From Marinobacterium nitratireducens (GTDB lineage Bacteria > Pseudomonadota > Gammaproteobacteria > Pseudomonadales > Balneatricaceae), in the NCBI RefSeq assembly GCF_014645375.1, contig NZ_BMLT01000004.1, positions 62,001 to 126,000 on the forward strand: 64,000 nt of DNA. Direction: 5' to 3'. Below the pieces are notes generated by a model. The model was not told where the DNA came from. It saw nothing but the letters and a program-made list of their open reading frames with translations, and searched no databases. The translations under genes and the position numbers were made by a program. Positions 47,719 to 58,066 of the stretch are shown here, in pieces; within the stretch, counting starts at the first letter, position 1, and each line of letters opens with the position of its first letter.

Positions 47719-49095
47719 ATGAACCCAACGCGCAACTGGATTGCGGTCGCAGCGGCAGGCTTGCTGCTGTCCGGCTGTAATACTCTGACCCCGAAACCGG
47801 GCGCAGGCGGCGAAGTCGTCGGCACCCCGTCACCCCATGCAAGTGCAGTGCAGGACTGGCACGAACGCAACCGTGTCGACACGGTTCTGTCCCGCACAGC
47901 CGAAGCCCCGGAGGATCTCTGGGAGCTCAGCCGTGAGCACTTCATGCTCGATCTGACACAATCCAACGGACGGATCGAAAAACAGGTCAAATATTACAGC
48001 AAGCACCAGGATTATCTGGACCGCGTAACAGACCGGGCCGAGCGCTACTATCAGTACGTTCTCGAACAGATTATCGAGCGCGACATGCCGGCGGAACTCG
48101 CGCTGCTGCCCATCGTTGAAAGCGCGTACGATCCCTTTGCCTACTCCCACGCCCACGCTTCGGGCCCGTGGCAGTTCATCCCCGGCACCGCCCGTCATTT
48201 CGGCCTGCGCACCAGCTGGTGGTATGACGGCCGTCGCGATATCGTCGCCTCGACCGACGCCGCCCTGACCTACCTCGAGCAGCTCAACAAGCGCTTCGAC
48301 GGCGACTGGCTGCTGGCGCTGGCGGCGTACAATGCCGGCGGTGGCACCGTGTCCAAGGCCATCAAGCGCAACCGCAAGAAAGGCAAGCCCACCGACTACT
48401 GGTCGCTGGACCTGCCGCGGGAAACCGAGGCCTACGTACCCAAGCTGCTGGCGCTGGCCAAGCTGGTCGAAAAGCCGGAGCAGCATGGCATCAGCCTCAA
48501 GCCGCTGTCGCTGGAACCCTACTTCGCCATCATCGACATCGACGGCCAGATCGACCTCAAGCAGGCGGCGAAGCTTGCCGGTACCGATATCGACGAGATC
48601 AAGATGCTCAACCCCGGCTTCAGCCGCTGGGCGACCGACCCCGAAGGCCCGCACCGGCTGCTGATCCCGGTCGAGAGCGCAGAGTCCTTCCGCACCCAGC
48701 TGGCGGCACTGCCGGCCTCGGAACGGGTTCGCTGGAACCATTACCGCATCAAGCGCGGCGACACGCTCTCGGTGATCGCGGCACGCTTCAATACCACCTC
48801 CGACGCCCTGCGCCGCGCCAACAAGCTCAAGGGCAATACCATCGTCGCCGGCAGAACGCTGCTGATACCCCAGGGTGAAGGCGCGGTGCTGGCAGACGCC
48901 GGCAACGCGACCGGCAACCAGCGCAAGCTGGCCTACCGCGTGCGCTCCGGCGACAGCTTCTGGAAAATCGCCCGCCTCCACGGCGTCGATGTCAAGGAAC
49001 TGGCGCGCTGGAACAAGATGGCGCCGCGCGATCCGCTCAAGATCGGCCAGCAGCTGACCCTCTATGTTGGCGGCGTCGAGTCCAGCGACTCCTGA
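47719..49095 (+). CDS. mltD: MltD, membrane-bound lytic murein transglycosylase D with two LysM domains
   Basis: The protein is 458 aa. Lipoprotein signal with lipobox LLLSGC (Cys 20). The SLT domain at about 110-240 contains LALLPIVESAYDPFAYSHAH (catalytic Glu 134), GPWQFIPGTARHFGL and LALAAYNAGGGTVSKAI. LysM domains lie at about 338-382 (YRIKRGDTLSVIAARFN) and 404-448 (YRVRSGDSFWKIARLHG). It cleaves glycan strands from the outer-membrane inner leaflet. E. coli MltD also has two LysM, so the layout is normal. Confidence 0.95.
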   Translation: MNPTRNWIAVAAAGLLLSGCNTLTPKPGAGGEVVGTPSPHASAVQDWHERNRVDTVLSRTAEAPEDLWELSREHFMLDLTQSNGRIEKQVKYYSKHQDYLDRVTDRAERYYQYVLEQIIERDMPAELALLPIVESAYDPFAYSHAHASGPWQFIPGTARHFGLRTSWWYDGRRDIVASTDAALTYLEQLNKRFDGDWLLALAAYNAGGGTVSKAIKRNRKKGKPTDYWSLDLPRETEAYVPKLLALAKLVEKPEQHGISLKPLSLEPYFAIIDIDGQIDLKQAAKLAGTDIDEIKMLNPGFSRWATDPEGPHRLLIPVESAESFRTQLAALPASERVRWNHYRIKRGDTLSVIAARFNTTSDALRRANKLKGNTIVAGRTLLIPQGEGAVLADAGNATGNQRKLAYRVRSGDSFWKIARLHGVDVKELARWNKMAPRDPLKIGQQLTLYVGGVESSDS

Positions 49096-49100
49096 GCGCA

Positions 49101-49349
49101 ATGGACCCGACCGCCTACCTGATAATCGCCGTGGCAACCGCCACGGCGATTGCATTCAAGTGGTATCTCTACCGGCGGATTCGCGCCTGGGTCGAACGCG
49201 ACCTGATTCGCGGACTCGCCAACGGAGATTCCGGCCTCCAGATGCAGCTCGAGCGGGAATATGCCAGCCTGCGTCAACAGGGACTGTCACGGCGCGACGC
49301 CCAGGCCCGCCTGCAGCAACGGGCCGGGGCCCACGACCCCGGGCAATAA
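49101..49349 (+). CDS. Small membrane-anchored protein of unknown function, 82 aa
   Basis: Starts five bases after mltD. One TM segment at residues 4-22 (TAYLIIAVATATAIAFKWYLY) is followed by a basic/amphipathic helix (RRIRAWVERDLIRGLA) and a C-terminal part rich in Arg and Gln (LRQQGLSRRDAQARLQQRAG). It is probably in one operon with mltD. I do not recognise a family; the C-terminal helix may be a coiled coil. Confidence 0.7.
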   Translation: MDPTAYLIIAVATATAIAFKWYLYRRIRAWVERDLIRGLANGDSGLQMQLEREYASLRQQGLSRRDAQARLQQRAGAHDPGQ

Positions 49350-49450
49350 CAATCGCGGGAATGATTTCCCCACAGCGTGGTCATAGACGGTTCCATAAGC
49401 GGCAAGTGACTGATATAACAGTTATATTCTGCTGGAGGTGACGGAGCACT

Positions 49451-51292
49451 ATGATCGCTACACGCAAGCCCTTCCGACTGCTCGCGGCGGCAGTCCTGAA
49501 TGCCTGCCTGTTCCTGCACAGCTACGCAGCGGCAGCCGGCAGCGACACACCGACGCCGAGCCACGGCATCGCCATGCACGGCGATCTGAAATACCCCCCT
49601 GATTTCAGTCACTTCGACTACACCAATCCCAATGCCCCCAAGGGCGGAACCCTGAAGCGCTGGAGCCTCGGCACCTTCGACAGCTTCAACCCCTTCATCA
49701 TCAAGGGTACGCCGGAAGACAGCATTGGCCTGATCTACGACAGCCTGATGGCCAAGTCCGACGATGAGCCTTTTTCCGAGTACGGATTGCTGGCGGAGTC
49801 CGTCACGGTACCGGACGACCGGCGCTGGGTAACCTTTAGCCTGCGCCCCGAAGCCCGCTTCAGCGACGGCGAACCGGTGACTCCCGAAGATGTGGTCTTT
49901 ACCTTCGAAACGCTGCGCACCCAGGGCAGCCCCTTCTACGCTGCCTACTACGCCGGCATCGAAAAAATCGAGGCCATCGACGAGCATACCGTCAAATTCA
50001 GTTTCGGCGACAGCGACAATCGCGAGCTGCCGCTGATCGTCGGCCAGGTCGGCATTCTGCCGAAACACTACTGGGAGGGGCGCGACTTCCAGAGCCCGTC
50101 GCTCGATATTCCGGTAGGCTCCGGGCCCTACCGCCTCGCGACTTTCGAGGCTGGCCGCTCGGCCACCTATGAGCTGCGCGATGATTACTGGGGCAAGGAT
50201 CTGCCGGTCAATCGCGGCCGCCACAACTTCGCCCGCATCCGCTTCGACTATTACCGCGACTCAACGGTGGCGCTCGAGGCCTTCAAGGCCGGCGAGTACG
50301 ACTTCCGCCTCGAGACGTCGTCCAAGGAGTGGGCCACCGGCTACACCGGCCCCGCCTTCGACGACGGCCGCATCAGCAAGCAGGAAGTGCACAACGGCAA
50401 CCCGACCGGCATGCAGGCGTTCATCTTCAACACCCGGCATGCCAAATTCGCCGACCCCAGGGTGCGCCAGGCGCTGGCCTACGCCTTCGACTTCGAGTGG
50501 ACCAATCACAACATCTTCTACGACGCCTATACCCGCACCCACAGCTATTTCTCCAACTCGGAAATGGCCGCCGACAAGCTGCCGGATGCCGACGAGCTGA
50601 AGTTGCTGGAGCCGCTGCGCGACCAGGTTCCGCCCGAAGTCTTCAGCGAGGTCTATCGCGCGCCCACCACCGACGGCAGCGGCAACATCCGCGGCCAGCT
50701 GCGCAAGGGCATGCGCCTGCTGCAGCAGGCCGGCTGGACCTTTCGCGACAACAAGCTGGTCAACGGCGAGACCGGCGAACCCTTCCGCTTCGAAATCCTG
50801 CTGGTGCAGAAGGAATTCGAACGCGTGGTGGCGCCCTTCATTCGCAACCTCGAGCGCATGGGCGTCGGCGTCGACATTCGTATCGTCGACGTCTCCCAGT
50901 ACATCAACCGGCTGCGCAGCTTCGACTTCGACATGGTGGTCGGGTCCTTCCCCCAGTCCAGCTCGCCGGGCAACGAGCAGCGCGACTTCTGGGGCTCGGC
51001 CCTGGCGGACCTGCCGGGTACCCGCAATCTTGCCGGCATCAAGAATCCCGCAGTCGACGCCCTGGTCGAAAAGCTGATTGCGGCACCGGACCGGCACAGC
51101 CTGGTGGTGGCGGCACGGGCACTGGACCGGGTGCTGCAGTGGAACCACTACGTGATTCCCCAGTACCACATTGCCACCTGGCGCATCGCCTACTGGAACA
51201 AGTTCGGCATGCCAGAAACCCGCGCTCCCTATGACCTCGGGCTGGATACCTGGTGGACCCTCGACGCTGCCGAGCAGGAGCGCGCGCGCTGA
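49451..51292 (+). CDS. YejA-like periplasmic oligopeptide-binding protein (SBP family 5)
   Basis: The protein is 613 aa. A signal peptide ([20 protein letters not shown]) is cleaved around residue 27. [20 protein letters not shown] and [20 protein letters not shown] are the YejA-type opening; [20 protein letters not shown] and [20 protein letters not shown] are the family 5 signature. It binds peptides or microcin C-like compounds for YejBEF. GGAGGTGA precedes ATG 49451. The stop overlaps the yejB start (TGATG). Confidence 0.92.
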   Translation: MIATRKPFRLLAAAVLNACLFLHSYAAAAGSDTPTPSHGIAMHGDLKYPPDFSHFDYTNPNAPKGGTLKRWSLGTFDSFNPFIIKGTPEDSIGLIYDSLMAKSDDEPFSEYGLLAESVTVPDDRRWVTFSLRPEARFSDGEPVTPEDVVFTFETLRTQGSPFYAAYYAGIEKIEAIDEHTVKFSFGDSDNRELPLIVGQVGILPKHYWEGRDFQSPSLDIPVGSGPYRLATFEAGRSATYELRDDYWGKDLPVNRGRHNFARIRFDYYRDSTVALEAFKAGEYDFRLETSSKEWATGYTGPAFDDGRISKQEVHNGNPTGMQAFIFNTRHAKFADPRVRQALAYAFDFEWTNHNIFYDAYTRTHSYFSNSEMAADKLPDADELKLLEPLRDQVPPEVFSEVYRAPTTDGSGNIRGQLRKGMRLLQQAGWTFRDNKLVNGETGEPFRFEILLVQKEFERVVAPFIRNLERMGVGVDIRIVDVSQYINRLRSFDFDMVVGSFPQSSSPGNEQRDFWGSALADLPGTRNLAGIKNPAVDALVEKLIAAPDRHSLVVAARALDRVLQWNHYVIPQYHIATWRIAYWNKFGMPETRAPYDLGLDTWWTLDAAEQERAR

Positions 51293-52377
51293 TGGGCGCC
51301 TACATACTGCGCCGACTGCTGCTGATCATTCCAACCCTGCTGGGCATCCTGACGATCAACTTCATCATCATCCAGGCCGCCCCCGGCGGCCCGGTGGAAC
51401 AGACCATCGCCCAGCTGGAGGGTATTGGCGTCGGCGCCACCAGCCGGATCGGCAGCGGTATCCAGAGCGACGTGGTACAAAGCAACGGCGACAGCCGTTA
51501 TCGCGGCGCCCAGGGACTGGACCCGGCCAAGGTCGCCGAAATCGAGAAACTCTACGGTTTCGACAAGCCGGCACACGAGCGCTTCTGGCAGATGCTCAAG
51601 AGCTACCTGGTGTTCGACTTCGGCCGCAGCTTCTACAGCGACAAGCCGGTGACCGAACTTATCGTCGAAAAAATGCCGGTGTCGATATCGCTGGGACTCT
51701 GGACCACGCTGCTCACCTACCTGATTTCGGTTCCGCTGGGCATCAAGAAGGCCGTGCGCGACGGTACGCCTTTCGATGTCTGGACCAGCAGCGCCATCAT
51801 CGTCGGTTACGCTATTCCGAACTTTCTGTTCGCCATCCTGCTGATCGTACTGTTCGCCGGCGGCACCTACTTCAACTGGTTTCCGCTGCGCGGCCTGACG
51901 TCGCCGAATTTCGACGAACTGTCGCTGCTCGGCAAGGTCGCCGACTACTTCTGGCATATCAGTCTGCCGGTACTGGCCTCGGTGATCGGCAGCTTCGCCA
52001 CCCTGACGATGCTGACCAAGAACTCCTTTCTCGACGAGATCAACAAGCAGTACGTACTCACGGCCCGCGCCAAGGGACTCAACGAGAACCAGGTGCTCTA
52101 TGGCCACGTGTTCCGCAACGCCATGCTGCTGATCATTGCCGGCATGCCGGCGGCACTGGTCGGCATCTTCTTTACCGGCTCCATGCTGATCGAGGTGATT
52201 TTTTCCCTCGACGGCCTGGGACTGCTCGGTTATGAAGCCGTCATCAACCGTGACTATCCGGTGATCTTCGGCACCCTCTACATCTTCACGCTGATCGGCC
52301 TGCTGCTGAAACTGGTCAGCGATATCACCTATGTCATCGTCGACCCCCGTATTGATTTCGAGAGCAGGGAGAGCTGA
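51292..52377 (+). CDS. YejB-like ABC permease
   Basis: Start at ATG 51292, overlapping the yejA stop by one base. 361 aa. N-terminal [20 protein letters not shown], then the long periplasmic loop typical of YejB ([20 protein letters not shown]) and six TM helices; the EAA loop appears as [20 protein letters not shown]. It forms the channel with YejE. Confidence 0.93.
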   Translation: MGAYILRRLLLIIPTLLGILTINFIIIQAAPGGPVEQTIAQLEGIGVGATSRIGSGIQSDVVQSNGDSRYRGAQGLDPAKVAEIEKLYGFDKPAHERFWQMLKSYLVFDFGRSFYSDKPVTELIVEKMPVSISLGLWTTLLTYLISVPLGIKKAVRDGTPFDVWTSSAIIVGYAIPNFLFAILLIVLFAGGTYFNWFPLRGLTSPNFDELSLLGKVADYFWHISLPVLASVIGSFATLTMLTKNSFLDEINKQYVLTARAKGLNENQVLYGHVFRNAMLLIIAGMPAALVGIFFTGSMLIEVIFSLDGLGLLGYEAVINRDYPVIFGTLYIFTLIGLLLKLVSDITYVIVDPRIDFESRES

Positions 52378-53408
52378 TGCGACTCGATCCGATCAACCGC
52401 CGCCGGCTCGACAACTTCCGCGCCAACCGCCGCGGTTACTGGGCGCTATGGCTGTTCCTGGCGCTGTTTCTGGTCAGCCTGTTCGCCGAGCTGATCGCCA
52501 ATGACCGGCCCCTGCTGGTGCAGTACCAGGGCGATTACTACTGGCCCGTTCTCGAGGACTACAGCGAAACCCGTTTCGGCGGCGAGTTCGAAACCCTGGC
52601 CGACTTCAAGGACCCCTATATCCAGGAGCTGATCGAAAATGAGGGCCAGGGCTGGATTCTCTGGCCCCCGATCCGCTACAGCTACGACACCATCAACTAT
52701 GATCTTGCGGTGCCGGCGCCCTCCCCGCCCTCCGGCGAGAACTGGCTGGGCACGGATGATCAGGGTCGAGACGTTCTGGCCCGGGTCATCTACGGCTTTC
52801 GCATTTCGGTGCTCTTCGCCATCGTGCTGACGCTGGCAAGTTCGGTGATCGGCGTCGCCGCCGGTGCGGTACAGGGATACTACGGCGGCAAGACCGACCT
52901 GCTGTTCCAGCGCTTTATCGAAATCTGGTCGGGCCTGCCGGTGCTGTTTCTGCTGATCATCCTGTCGAGCCTGGTGCAGCCCAACTTCTGGTGGCTGTTC
53001 GGCATCATGCTGCTGTTCTCCTGGATGCAGCTGGTGGATGTGGTGCGCGCGGAGTTCCTGCGCGGCCGCAACCTCGAATATGTCCGGGCCGCACGCGCCC
53101 TGGGGCTCTCGAGCCGGCTGATCATGTTCCGCCACATTCTGCCCAACGCCATGGTCGCGACGCTGACCTTCATGCCCTTTATCTTCAACGGCTCGCTGGT
53201 CACGCTGACCGCCCTCGACTTTCTCGGCTTCGGTCTGCCGCCGGGATCCCCGTCGCTCGGCGAACTGGTCGCACAGGGCAAGGCCAACCTGCACGCCCCC
53301 TGGCTCGGCATCACCGCCTTCTGCGCGCTGGCGCTGATGCTGACACTGCTGATTTTCATCGGCGAAGCCGTGCGCGATGCCTTCGATCCGCGGAAGATCC
53401 AATCATGA
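52377..53408 (+). CDS. YejE-like ABC permease
   Basis: The protein is 343 aa. RRRLDNFRANRRGYWALWLF starts it, with a large periplasmic domain (about 40-120) and six TM helices. The EAA loop is YVRAARALGLSSRLIMFRHI. GEAVRDAFDPRK is the usual end. It overlaps yejB by one base and yejF by four. Confidence 0.93.
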   Translation: MRLDPINRRRLDNFRANRRGYWALWLFLALFLVSLFAELIANDRPLLVQYQGDYYWPVLEDYSETRFGGEFETLADFKDPYIQELIENEGQGWILWPPIRYSYDTINYDLAVPAPSPPSGENWLGTDDQGRDVLARVIYGFRISVLFAIVLTLASSVIGVAAGAVQGYYGGKTDLLFQRFIEIWSGLPVLFLLIILSSLVQPNFWWLFGIMLLFSWMQLVDVVRAEFLRGRNLEYVRAARALGLSSRLIMFRHILPNAMVATLTFMPFIFNGSLVTLTALDFLGFGLPPGSPSLGELVAQGKANLHAPWLGITAFCALALMLTLLIFIGEAVRDAFDPRKIQS

Positions 53409-55015
53409 GCAAGACAACCACCGGCACCGCCCTGGTCAGCTTCGAGAATCTCTCGGTACGTTTCGAGCAGGAGGGCAACGCGGTCGACGCGGTACGCAAT
53501 ATCAGTTTCGACATCCCCGAAGGGCAGACCCTGGCGCTGGTCGGCGAATCCGGCTCCGGCAAGTCGGTCACGGCGCTGTCGCTGCTGCGGTTGCTGCCCT
53601 ATCCCCGCGCCAGCCACCCGAGCGGCCGTATCCTCTATCGCAACGAGGACCTGCTGCAGGCCGAGGAGCCGCGACTGCGCGCCATTCGCGGCGACCGCAT
53701 CGGCGTTATCTTTCAGGAGCCGATGACTTCCCTGAACCCGCTGCATACCATCGAAAAGCAGATCGGCGAAACCCTGCTGCTGCACAAGGGTCTCAAGGGT
53801 CCGGAGGCACGGCGCCGCATCCTGGAGCTGCTGACCCTGGTGGGAATTCCGCAACCGGCGTCGCGACTGGGCAGCTATCCGCACGAGCTCTCGGGTGGCC
53901 AGCGACAGCGTGTGATGATCGCCATGGCGCTGGCCAACGAACCCGAACTGCTGGTCGCCGATGAGCCCACCACCGCGCTGGACGTCACCATCCAGGAACA
54001 GATTCTCGAGCTGCTGGCACGCCTGCAGAAACAGCTCGGCATGGCAATCCTGCTGATCACCCACGACCTCAACATCGTGCGCCGCCACGCCCACCGGGTC
54101 TGCGTCATGTATCGCGGCGAAATCGTCGAGCAGGCGGATACCGCGCAGCTGTTCGCCTCACCGCAGCACGACTACACTCAAAGGCTGCTTGACGCCGAGC
54201 CCTCGGGCGAGCCGGTCCAGGCTACGGAGCGGGCACCGGCGATCGTCGAAACCGACGACCTCAGAGTATGGTTTCCGATTCGCCGCGGCCTGCTCAAACG
54301 CGTGCACGGCTATATCAAGGCGGTCGACGGCGTCAGCCTGCAGCTGCCCCGCGGCCAGACCCTCGGGGTGGTCGGGGAATCCGGCAGCGGCAAGACCACT
54401 CTCGGCATGGCGCTGCTGCGCCTGATCCAGAGCCGTGGCCGGATAGAGTTCGACGGCCAGCCCATCGACGGTCTAAACCAGAAGGCGGTGAAGCCGCTGC
54501 GGCGCCAGATGCAGGTCGTGTTCCAGGATCCGTACGGCAGCCTGAGTCCCCGCATGCCGGTGGCCGCCATTATCGCCGAAGGACTGCAGGTACATGGCAT
54601 AGGCCGCGACGCCGCCGAGCGCGACAGCCTGATCGTCACAGCCCTGAAGGAAGTGGGCCTGGACCCCGACAGCCGCCACCGCTATCCACACGAGTTTTCC
54701 GGCGGGCAGCGTCAGCGTATCGCCATCGCCCGCGCACTGGTGTTAAAGCCCCGACTGATCATTCTCGACGAGCCGACCTCGGCTCTCGACCGCACCGTGC
54801 AGAAACAGATCGTTGAACTGCTGCGCGACCTGCAGCGCCGCCACGACCTGAGCTACATTTTCATCAGCCACGATCTCGCCGTGGTCCGGGCACTGAGCCA
54901 TCAACTGCTGGTGATGAAACAGGGCGAGATCGTCGAGCAGGGCCATGCCCGGGAGATCTTCGCAAACCCCAAGAACCGCTATACCCAGGAGCTGCTGGCG
55001 GCAGCCTTCGGGTGA
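53405..55015 (+). CDS. YejF-like ABC ATPase with two nucleotide-binding domains
   Basis: Start at 53405 in the yejE stop (ATGA). 536 aa. First ATPase: [47 protein letters not shown]. Second: [46 protein letters not shown]. Both have complete sites. It powers the YejABEF importer of short peptides. The terminator at 55231 follows a repeat pair. Confidence 0.94.
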   Translation: MSKTTTGTALVSFENLSVRFEQEGNAVDAVRNISFDIPEGQTLALVGESGSGKSVTALSLLRLLPYPRASHPSGRILYRNEDLLQAEEPRLRAIRGDRIGVIFQEPMTSLNPLHTIEKQIGETLLLHKGLKGPEARRRILELLTLVGIPQPASRLGSYPHELSGGQRQRVMIAMALANEPELLVADEPTTALDVTIQEQILELLARLQKQLGMAILLITHDLNIVRRHAHRVCVMYRGEIVEQADTAQLFASPQHDYTQRLLDAEPSGEPVQATERAPAIVETDDLRVWFPIRRGLLKRVHGYIKAVDGVSLQLPRGQTLGVVGESGSGKTTLGMALLRLIQSRGRIEFDGQPIDGLNQKAVKPLRRQMQVVFQDPYGSLSPRMPVAAIIAEGLQVHGIGRDAAERDSLIVTALKEVGLDPDSRHRYPHEFSGGQRQRIAIARALVLKPRLIILDEPTSALDRTVQKQIVELLRDLQRRHDLSYIFISHDLAVVRALSHQLLVMKQGEIVEQGHAREIFANPKNRYTQELLAAAFG

Positions 55016-55024
55016 GGCGTTAAG

Positions 55025-55158
55025 CGGTGCCGTTCGCTGCGCTCAGGGCCCCCTACAGGATCGAATAGAACGTAGGGCACCTTGACCATAACAAAGGCCG
55101 GTGCGCTTCGCTGCGCTCAGGGCCCCCTACAGGACCGAATAGAACGTAGGACACTTGA
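55025..55158 (+). repeat. Two ~60-bp direct repeats of the R2 family
   Basis: Unit 1 (55025-55084) and unit 2 (55099-55158) both run GGTGC..TTCGCTGCGCTC then AGGGCCCCCTACAGGA and CGAATAGAACGTAGG, with few differences; they are 74 bases apart. The GTAGG tail links them to the R2 family seen at 36071. No gene in 55016-55230. Confidence 0.75.
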
Positions 55159-55230
55159 GCGCAGCAACCGCTATGGATGGCGGGAAGCTCGGTATTGCAG
55201 GAGCCAATACCGACGAAACGTGCCATAACA

Positions 55231-55265
55231 AAAAAGGCGACCCCGAAGGATCGCCTTTTTTTGTT
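55231..55265. terminator. Bidirectional terminator between yejF and ppiD
   Basis: AAAAAGGCGA (55231-55240), loop, TCGCCTTTTT (55251-55260) followed by TTG. A perfect 10-bp stem with A-run left and T-run right serves both convergent genes. Confidence 0.9.
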
Positions 55266-55290
55266 TTGGCCCGAAGGCCGCCGGCCAGCG

Positions 55291-57183
55291 TCAGTTTATC
55301 TCGATCTCGGCGGCGTTCTTGAGTGCACGCACCAGGTCCTGGTAATCCTGCTGCCCCTGACGGCTGGCCAGGAAGCCTCGCATGGCGCGCTTTTCGTCGT
55401 CCCCAAGAGCTTCGGCTTCAGGCTCGCTAACGGCTGTCAGCGCCATGATGGCCCGACCGCCACTCGCCAGCTCCACGGCACCGAAGCTCGCTGCGGCGTC
55501 CTGCGGACGCGGCAGGCGGAACAATTCCGACCGGATTGCCGGCGCAAGATCCTGGCTGTTGCGGTTGACACCCGCCTGCTCGACCAGCGCCTGTCCCTGC
55601 TCCTGTGCCAAAGTGTCGATCGATTCACCCTGGCGCAGACGACCAAGCAGTTCGGTTGCCTGCTCGTCGAGTCGTTGCGCGGTCTTTTCCTCGATCAGCT
55701 CCTGACGGATTTCCTCGGCCACCTCGTCGAGTTCAAGCTGACGCGGCTCAAGGTGCTCCTTCACCCGGATCACCACACTGCGCCCGGCATCGAGCTCGAT
55801 CGGCAGACTGTTGACCCCATCGCGGATCAGTTCGTCGGAAAAGGCCGCATCGATAACACGGCTATTGGCGGTCACCACATCGCTGCCGCCTGCACGGGAG
55901 AATGGCTCGCTGGTCTGGATGCTCAGCTGCAGCGCCTCCGCGGGCTCGTCCAGATTGCCGGACGAGAACGACAGATCGGCCAGCTGCTCCAGAAGTTCGA
56001 CATAACGGCCCTCAGCCTGCTGATCGACCACCTGCTGACGCAACTCCGGTTTCGACTCCTCGAAGGACGGCGGCTCGGTGGTCTCGACGCGCTCCAGCTT
56101 GATCAGGTGGTAACCGAACTCGGTTTTCACCGGCACCGAGACCTCGCCCTCGTTGAGCGAGAACAGAGCGTCCTCGAACGGCGCCACGAATACGCCGCGA
56201 CCGTTGAGACCCAGTTCGCCGCCGGCCGGCGCGGAACCCGGATCTTCGGAGTGCTCACGGGCAAGCTCGGCAAAGTCGGCACCCTCGTCCAGCTGCTGCT
56301 TGAGCGCACGGGCCTCGTTCAAAGCCGCCTCGGCATCGCGGTCATCGTTGATTTCGATGAGGATATGGGCGGCCTGACGCTGCTCCTGCGCTTCGAACCC
56401 GGCCAGCGTCTGCTGATACTGCCCCTGCAATTCGTCATCCGTCACTTCGATATCGCGGGCAAGTTCCGACCTGTCCAGCATGACGTACTCGATCTTGACC
56501 TGCTCTTCGGTACGGTAGATCGACTTCTCGCTCTCGTAGCGCTGCGAGACTTCATCACGGCTGACCTCTACCCCTGCGCGAACCGCCGCCGCCGGCAGCT
56601 CGAAATAGCTCAGGTCGCGGGTCTGGCGGTCGAGTTTCATCAGAGCCTCGAGCTGACTGTCGGTGACGAAGGCGGACAGGCTGTAACCCGTGCGTTCCTG
56701 CTGGATCAGCGTCTCCTTGCGCAGGTAGTCACGATAGGTCAGCGGCGTGAGCCCGACGGTACGCAGCACCGCCTCGAACTGGCTGCGATCGAAGCTGCCG
56801 TCGATCTGGAACTCCGGCGTCGTCACGATCGAACGGTCGATCATCTGCGGCGACACGGCCATGCCCTGCTCGCGCGCGGATTGAACCAGCACCGACTGCT
56901 CGACCAGATTGTCGAGCACCATCGAGCGGATCATGTTGTCGTCCAGCGAGGCGGGGTCCGCATTCTCGCCCATCTGGGACAGAATCTGACGCCGCTGCAA
57001 CTCGACCGCACGGAACAGCTCCTGTTCACCGATATCCTCGCCGTTCACACTGGCAGGCGCCTTGCTTCCGCTGGCCAGGCCAATCAGCGACTCGACACCA
57101 AAGAGCGCGAAGGTGACGATTATCAGACCCACGATTATTTTTGCGACAATACTTTGGGAATTATCCCGGATGGACTGCAACAT
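55291..57183 (-). CDS. ppiD: PpiD, membrane-anchored periplasmic chaperone/peptidyl-prolyl isomerase
   Basis: The protein is 630 aa. N-terminal anchor QSIVAKIIVGLIIVTFALFG (residues about 10-30). The SurA-like N-domain runs to about 230. The parvulin (PpiC) domain at about 258-355 contains AAHILIEINDDRDAEAALN, FAELAREHSEDPGSAPAGGE and FGYHLIKLERVE; it may be weakly active, as in E. coli. It helps newly exported proteins fold near SecYEG. Order lon-hup-ppiD is as in E. coli and Pseudomonas. A terminator lies only 36 bases upstream of its start. Confidence 0.94.
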   Translation of the reverse strand: MLQSIRDNSQSIVAKIIVGLIIVTFALFGVESLIGLASGSKAPASVNGEDIGEQELFRAVELQRRQILSQMGENADPASLDDNMIRSMVLDNLVEQSVLVQSAREQGMAVSPQMIDRSIVTTPEFQIDGSFDRSQFEAVLRTVGLTPLTYRDYLRKETLIQQERTGYSLSAFVTDSQLEALMKLDRQTRDLSYFELPAAAVRAGVEVSRDEVSQRYESEKSIYRTEEQVKIEYVMLDRSELARDIEVTDDELQGQYQQTLAGFEAQEQRQAAHILIEINDDRDAEAALNEARALKQQLDEGADFAELAREHSEDPGSAPAGGELGLNGRGVFVAPFEDALFSLNEGEVSVPVKTEFGYHLIKLERVETTEPPSFEESKPELRQQVVDQQAEGRYVELLEQLADLSFSSGNLDEPAEALQLSIQTSEPFSRAGGSDVVTANSRVIDAAFSDELIRDGVNSLPIELDAGRSVVIRVKEHLEPRQLELDEVAEEIRQELIEEKTAQRLDEQATELLGRLRQGESIDTLAQEQGQALVEQAGVNRNSQDLAPAIRSELFRLPRPQDAAASFGAVELASGGRAIMALTAVSEPEAEALGDDEKRAMRGFLASRQGQQDYQDLVRALKNAAEIEIN

Positions 57184-57213
57184 GCTGAATCCAAATTTCT
57201 AATAGACCGTTTT

Positions 57214-57248
57214 TAAAAAAAAAGCGCATTCTGCCGAATGCGCTTTTT
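57214..57248 (-). terminator. Strong minus-strand terminator just upstream of ppiD
   Basis: CGCATTC / GAATGCG stem extended by A/T pairs (57219-57248, loop TGCC), followed on the minus strand by nine T. It would stop transcripts coming from 57250-57540. Confidence 0.85.
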
Positions 57249-57541
57249 GTATATGTTCGACTCGAATCAACCTTGCGACTTTTGAGTCGATCTACAGAAC
57301 ACTACTGGTTAATAATCAACCGCCATATCCTGTAATAACCTTCAACCGAAGCACTCCCATGGAGTTTCCGGTTTAGCACAAAGATCGAACAGTCGGCATT
57401 TTACCGTTCGACCTTCTGCTTAAAATATATCCACTTCAATTGAAGCGGCGGAACGCACGAACCAGTCGCACCGTACTCCGGTGAGGAGATGACAGCCGGG
57501 TGATCCGACCTTTCACTCCTCAGACTTCTCACCTTCAAAAA
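57249..57541 (-). other. 293-bp non-coding stretch between two minus-strand terminators
   Basis: No ORF of note and no tRNA. On the minus strand it lies after the tRNA-Asp terminator and before the terminator at 57214, so a separate small RNA is possible. Inverted segments such as TTCAATTGAA (57437) exist, but no known RNA class is recognised. Confidence 0.3.
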
Positions 57542-57560
57542 GCCACCTGAAAAAGGTGGC
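57537..57560 (-). terminator. Terminator of tRNA-Asp
   Basis: On the minus strand GCCACC, loop TTTTTCA, GGTGGC, then TTTTTGA. The left arm begins in the last bases (GCCA) of the tRNA. Confidence 0.8.
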
Positions 57561-57633
57561 GGAACGGACGGGACTCGAACCCGCGACCCCCTGCGTGACA
57601 GGCAGGTATTCTAACCAACTGAACTACCGCTCC
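57557..57633 (-). tRNA. tRNA-Asp (GTC), with encoded CCA
   Basis: Minus-strand sequence starts GGAGCGGTAGTTCAGTTGGT, the anticodon loop is CTGTCAC (anticodon GTC), the T arm is GCGGGTTCGAGTCCCGT and the end is CCGTTCCGCCA. The acceptor stem GGAGCGG pairs with CCGTTCC. It lies between hup and ppiD. Confidence 0.97.
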
Positions 57634-57656
57634 CCGTGCTCTCTACCCGCGGTAAC

Positions 57657-57932
57657 TTACTTGTTGACCGCGTCTTTCAGCGCCTTGCCCGGCTTGAACG
57701 TCGGCAGAGTGGCGGCTGCAATGTCGATCGGCTTGCCGGTCTGCGGGTTGCGACCGGTACGCGCTGCACGCTCTTTGACACCGAAGGTGCCGAAGCCCAC
57801 CAGAGCGACCGACTCGCCCTTCTGCAGAGCAGAGGTGATGCTTTCCAGCGCAGAGTCCAGTGCACGGCCAGCAGCTGCCTTCGGAATATCAGCGGAAGCT
57901 GCAATAGCATCAATCAGTTCAGACTTATTCAC
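57657..57932 (-). CDS. hupB: DNA-binding protein HU (HupB type)
   Basis: The protein is 91 aa. [20 protein letters not shown] and [20 protein letters not shown], then [20 protein letters not shown], are the HU fold and its DNA-binding arm with the Pro at the tip. It bends and packs DNA. Position after lon identifies the HupB (beta) type. It has its own strong promoter at 58003-58032. Confidence 0.96.
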   Translation of the reverse strand: MNKSELIDAIAASADIPKAAAGRALDSALESITSALQKGESVALVGFGTFGVKERAARTGRNPQTGKPIDIAAATLPTFKPGKALKDAVNK

Positions 57933-58002
57933 GATGTTCCCCTTGAATCCAATCGTTAGTTCTTATCTACCGAAACCCATGCCCAGCAAGATGATCAGGC
58001 AC

Positions 58003-58032
58003 TTTATACCAACTGGCCGAAACCGCTGTCAA
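58003..58032 (-). promoter_or_regulatory. Sigma-70 promoter of hupB overlapping a hairpin
   Basis: On the minus strand TTGACA (58027-58032), 18 bases, TATAAA (58003-58008). The spacer contains one arm of an 11-bp perfect inverted repeat GCCGAAACCGC / GCGGTTTCGGC (58016-58054), which also follows the lon stop. Confidence 0.7.
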
Positions 58033-58066
58033 GCAGACACCACGCGGTTTCGGCGGGTATAGACCC

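Noticed and set aside
55177..57216. 679-codon plus-strand frame antisense to ppiD
   Set aside because: Shadow of ppiD; starts before the yejF/ppiD terminator.
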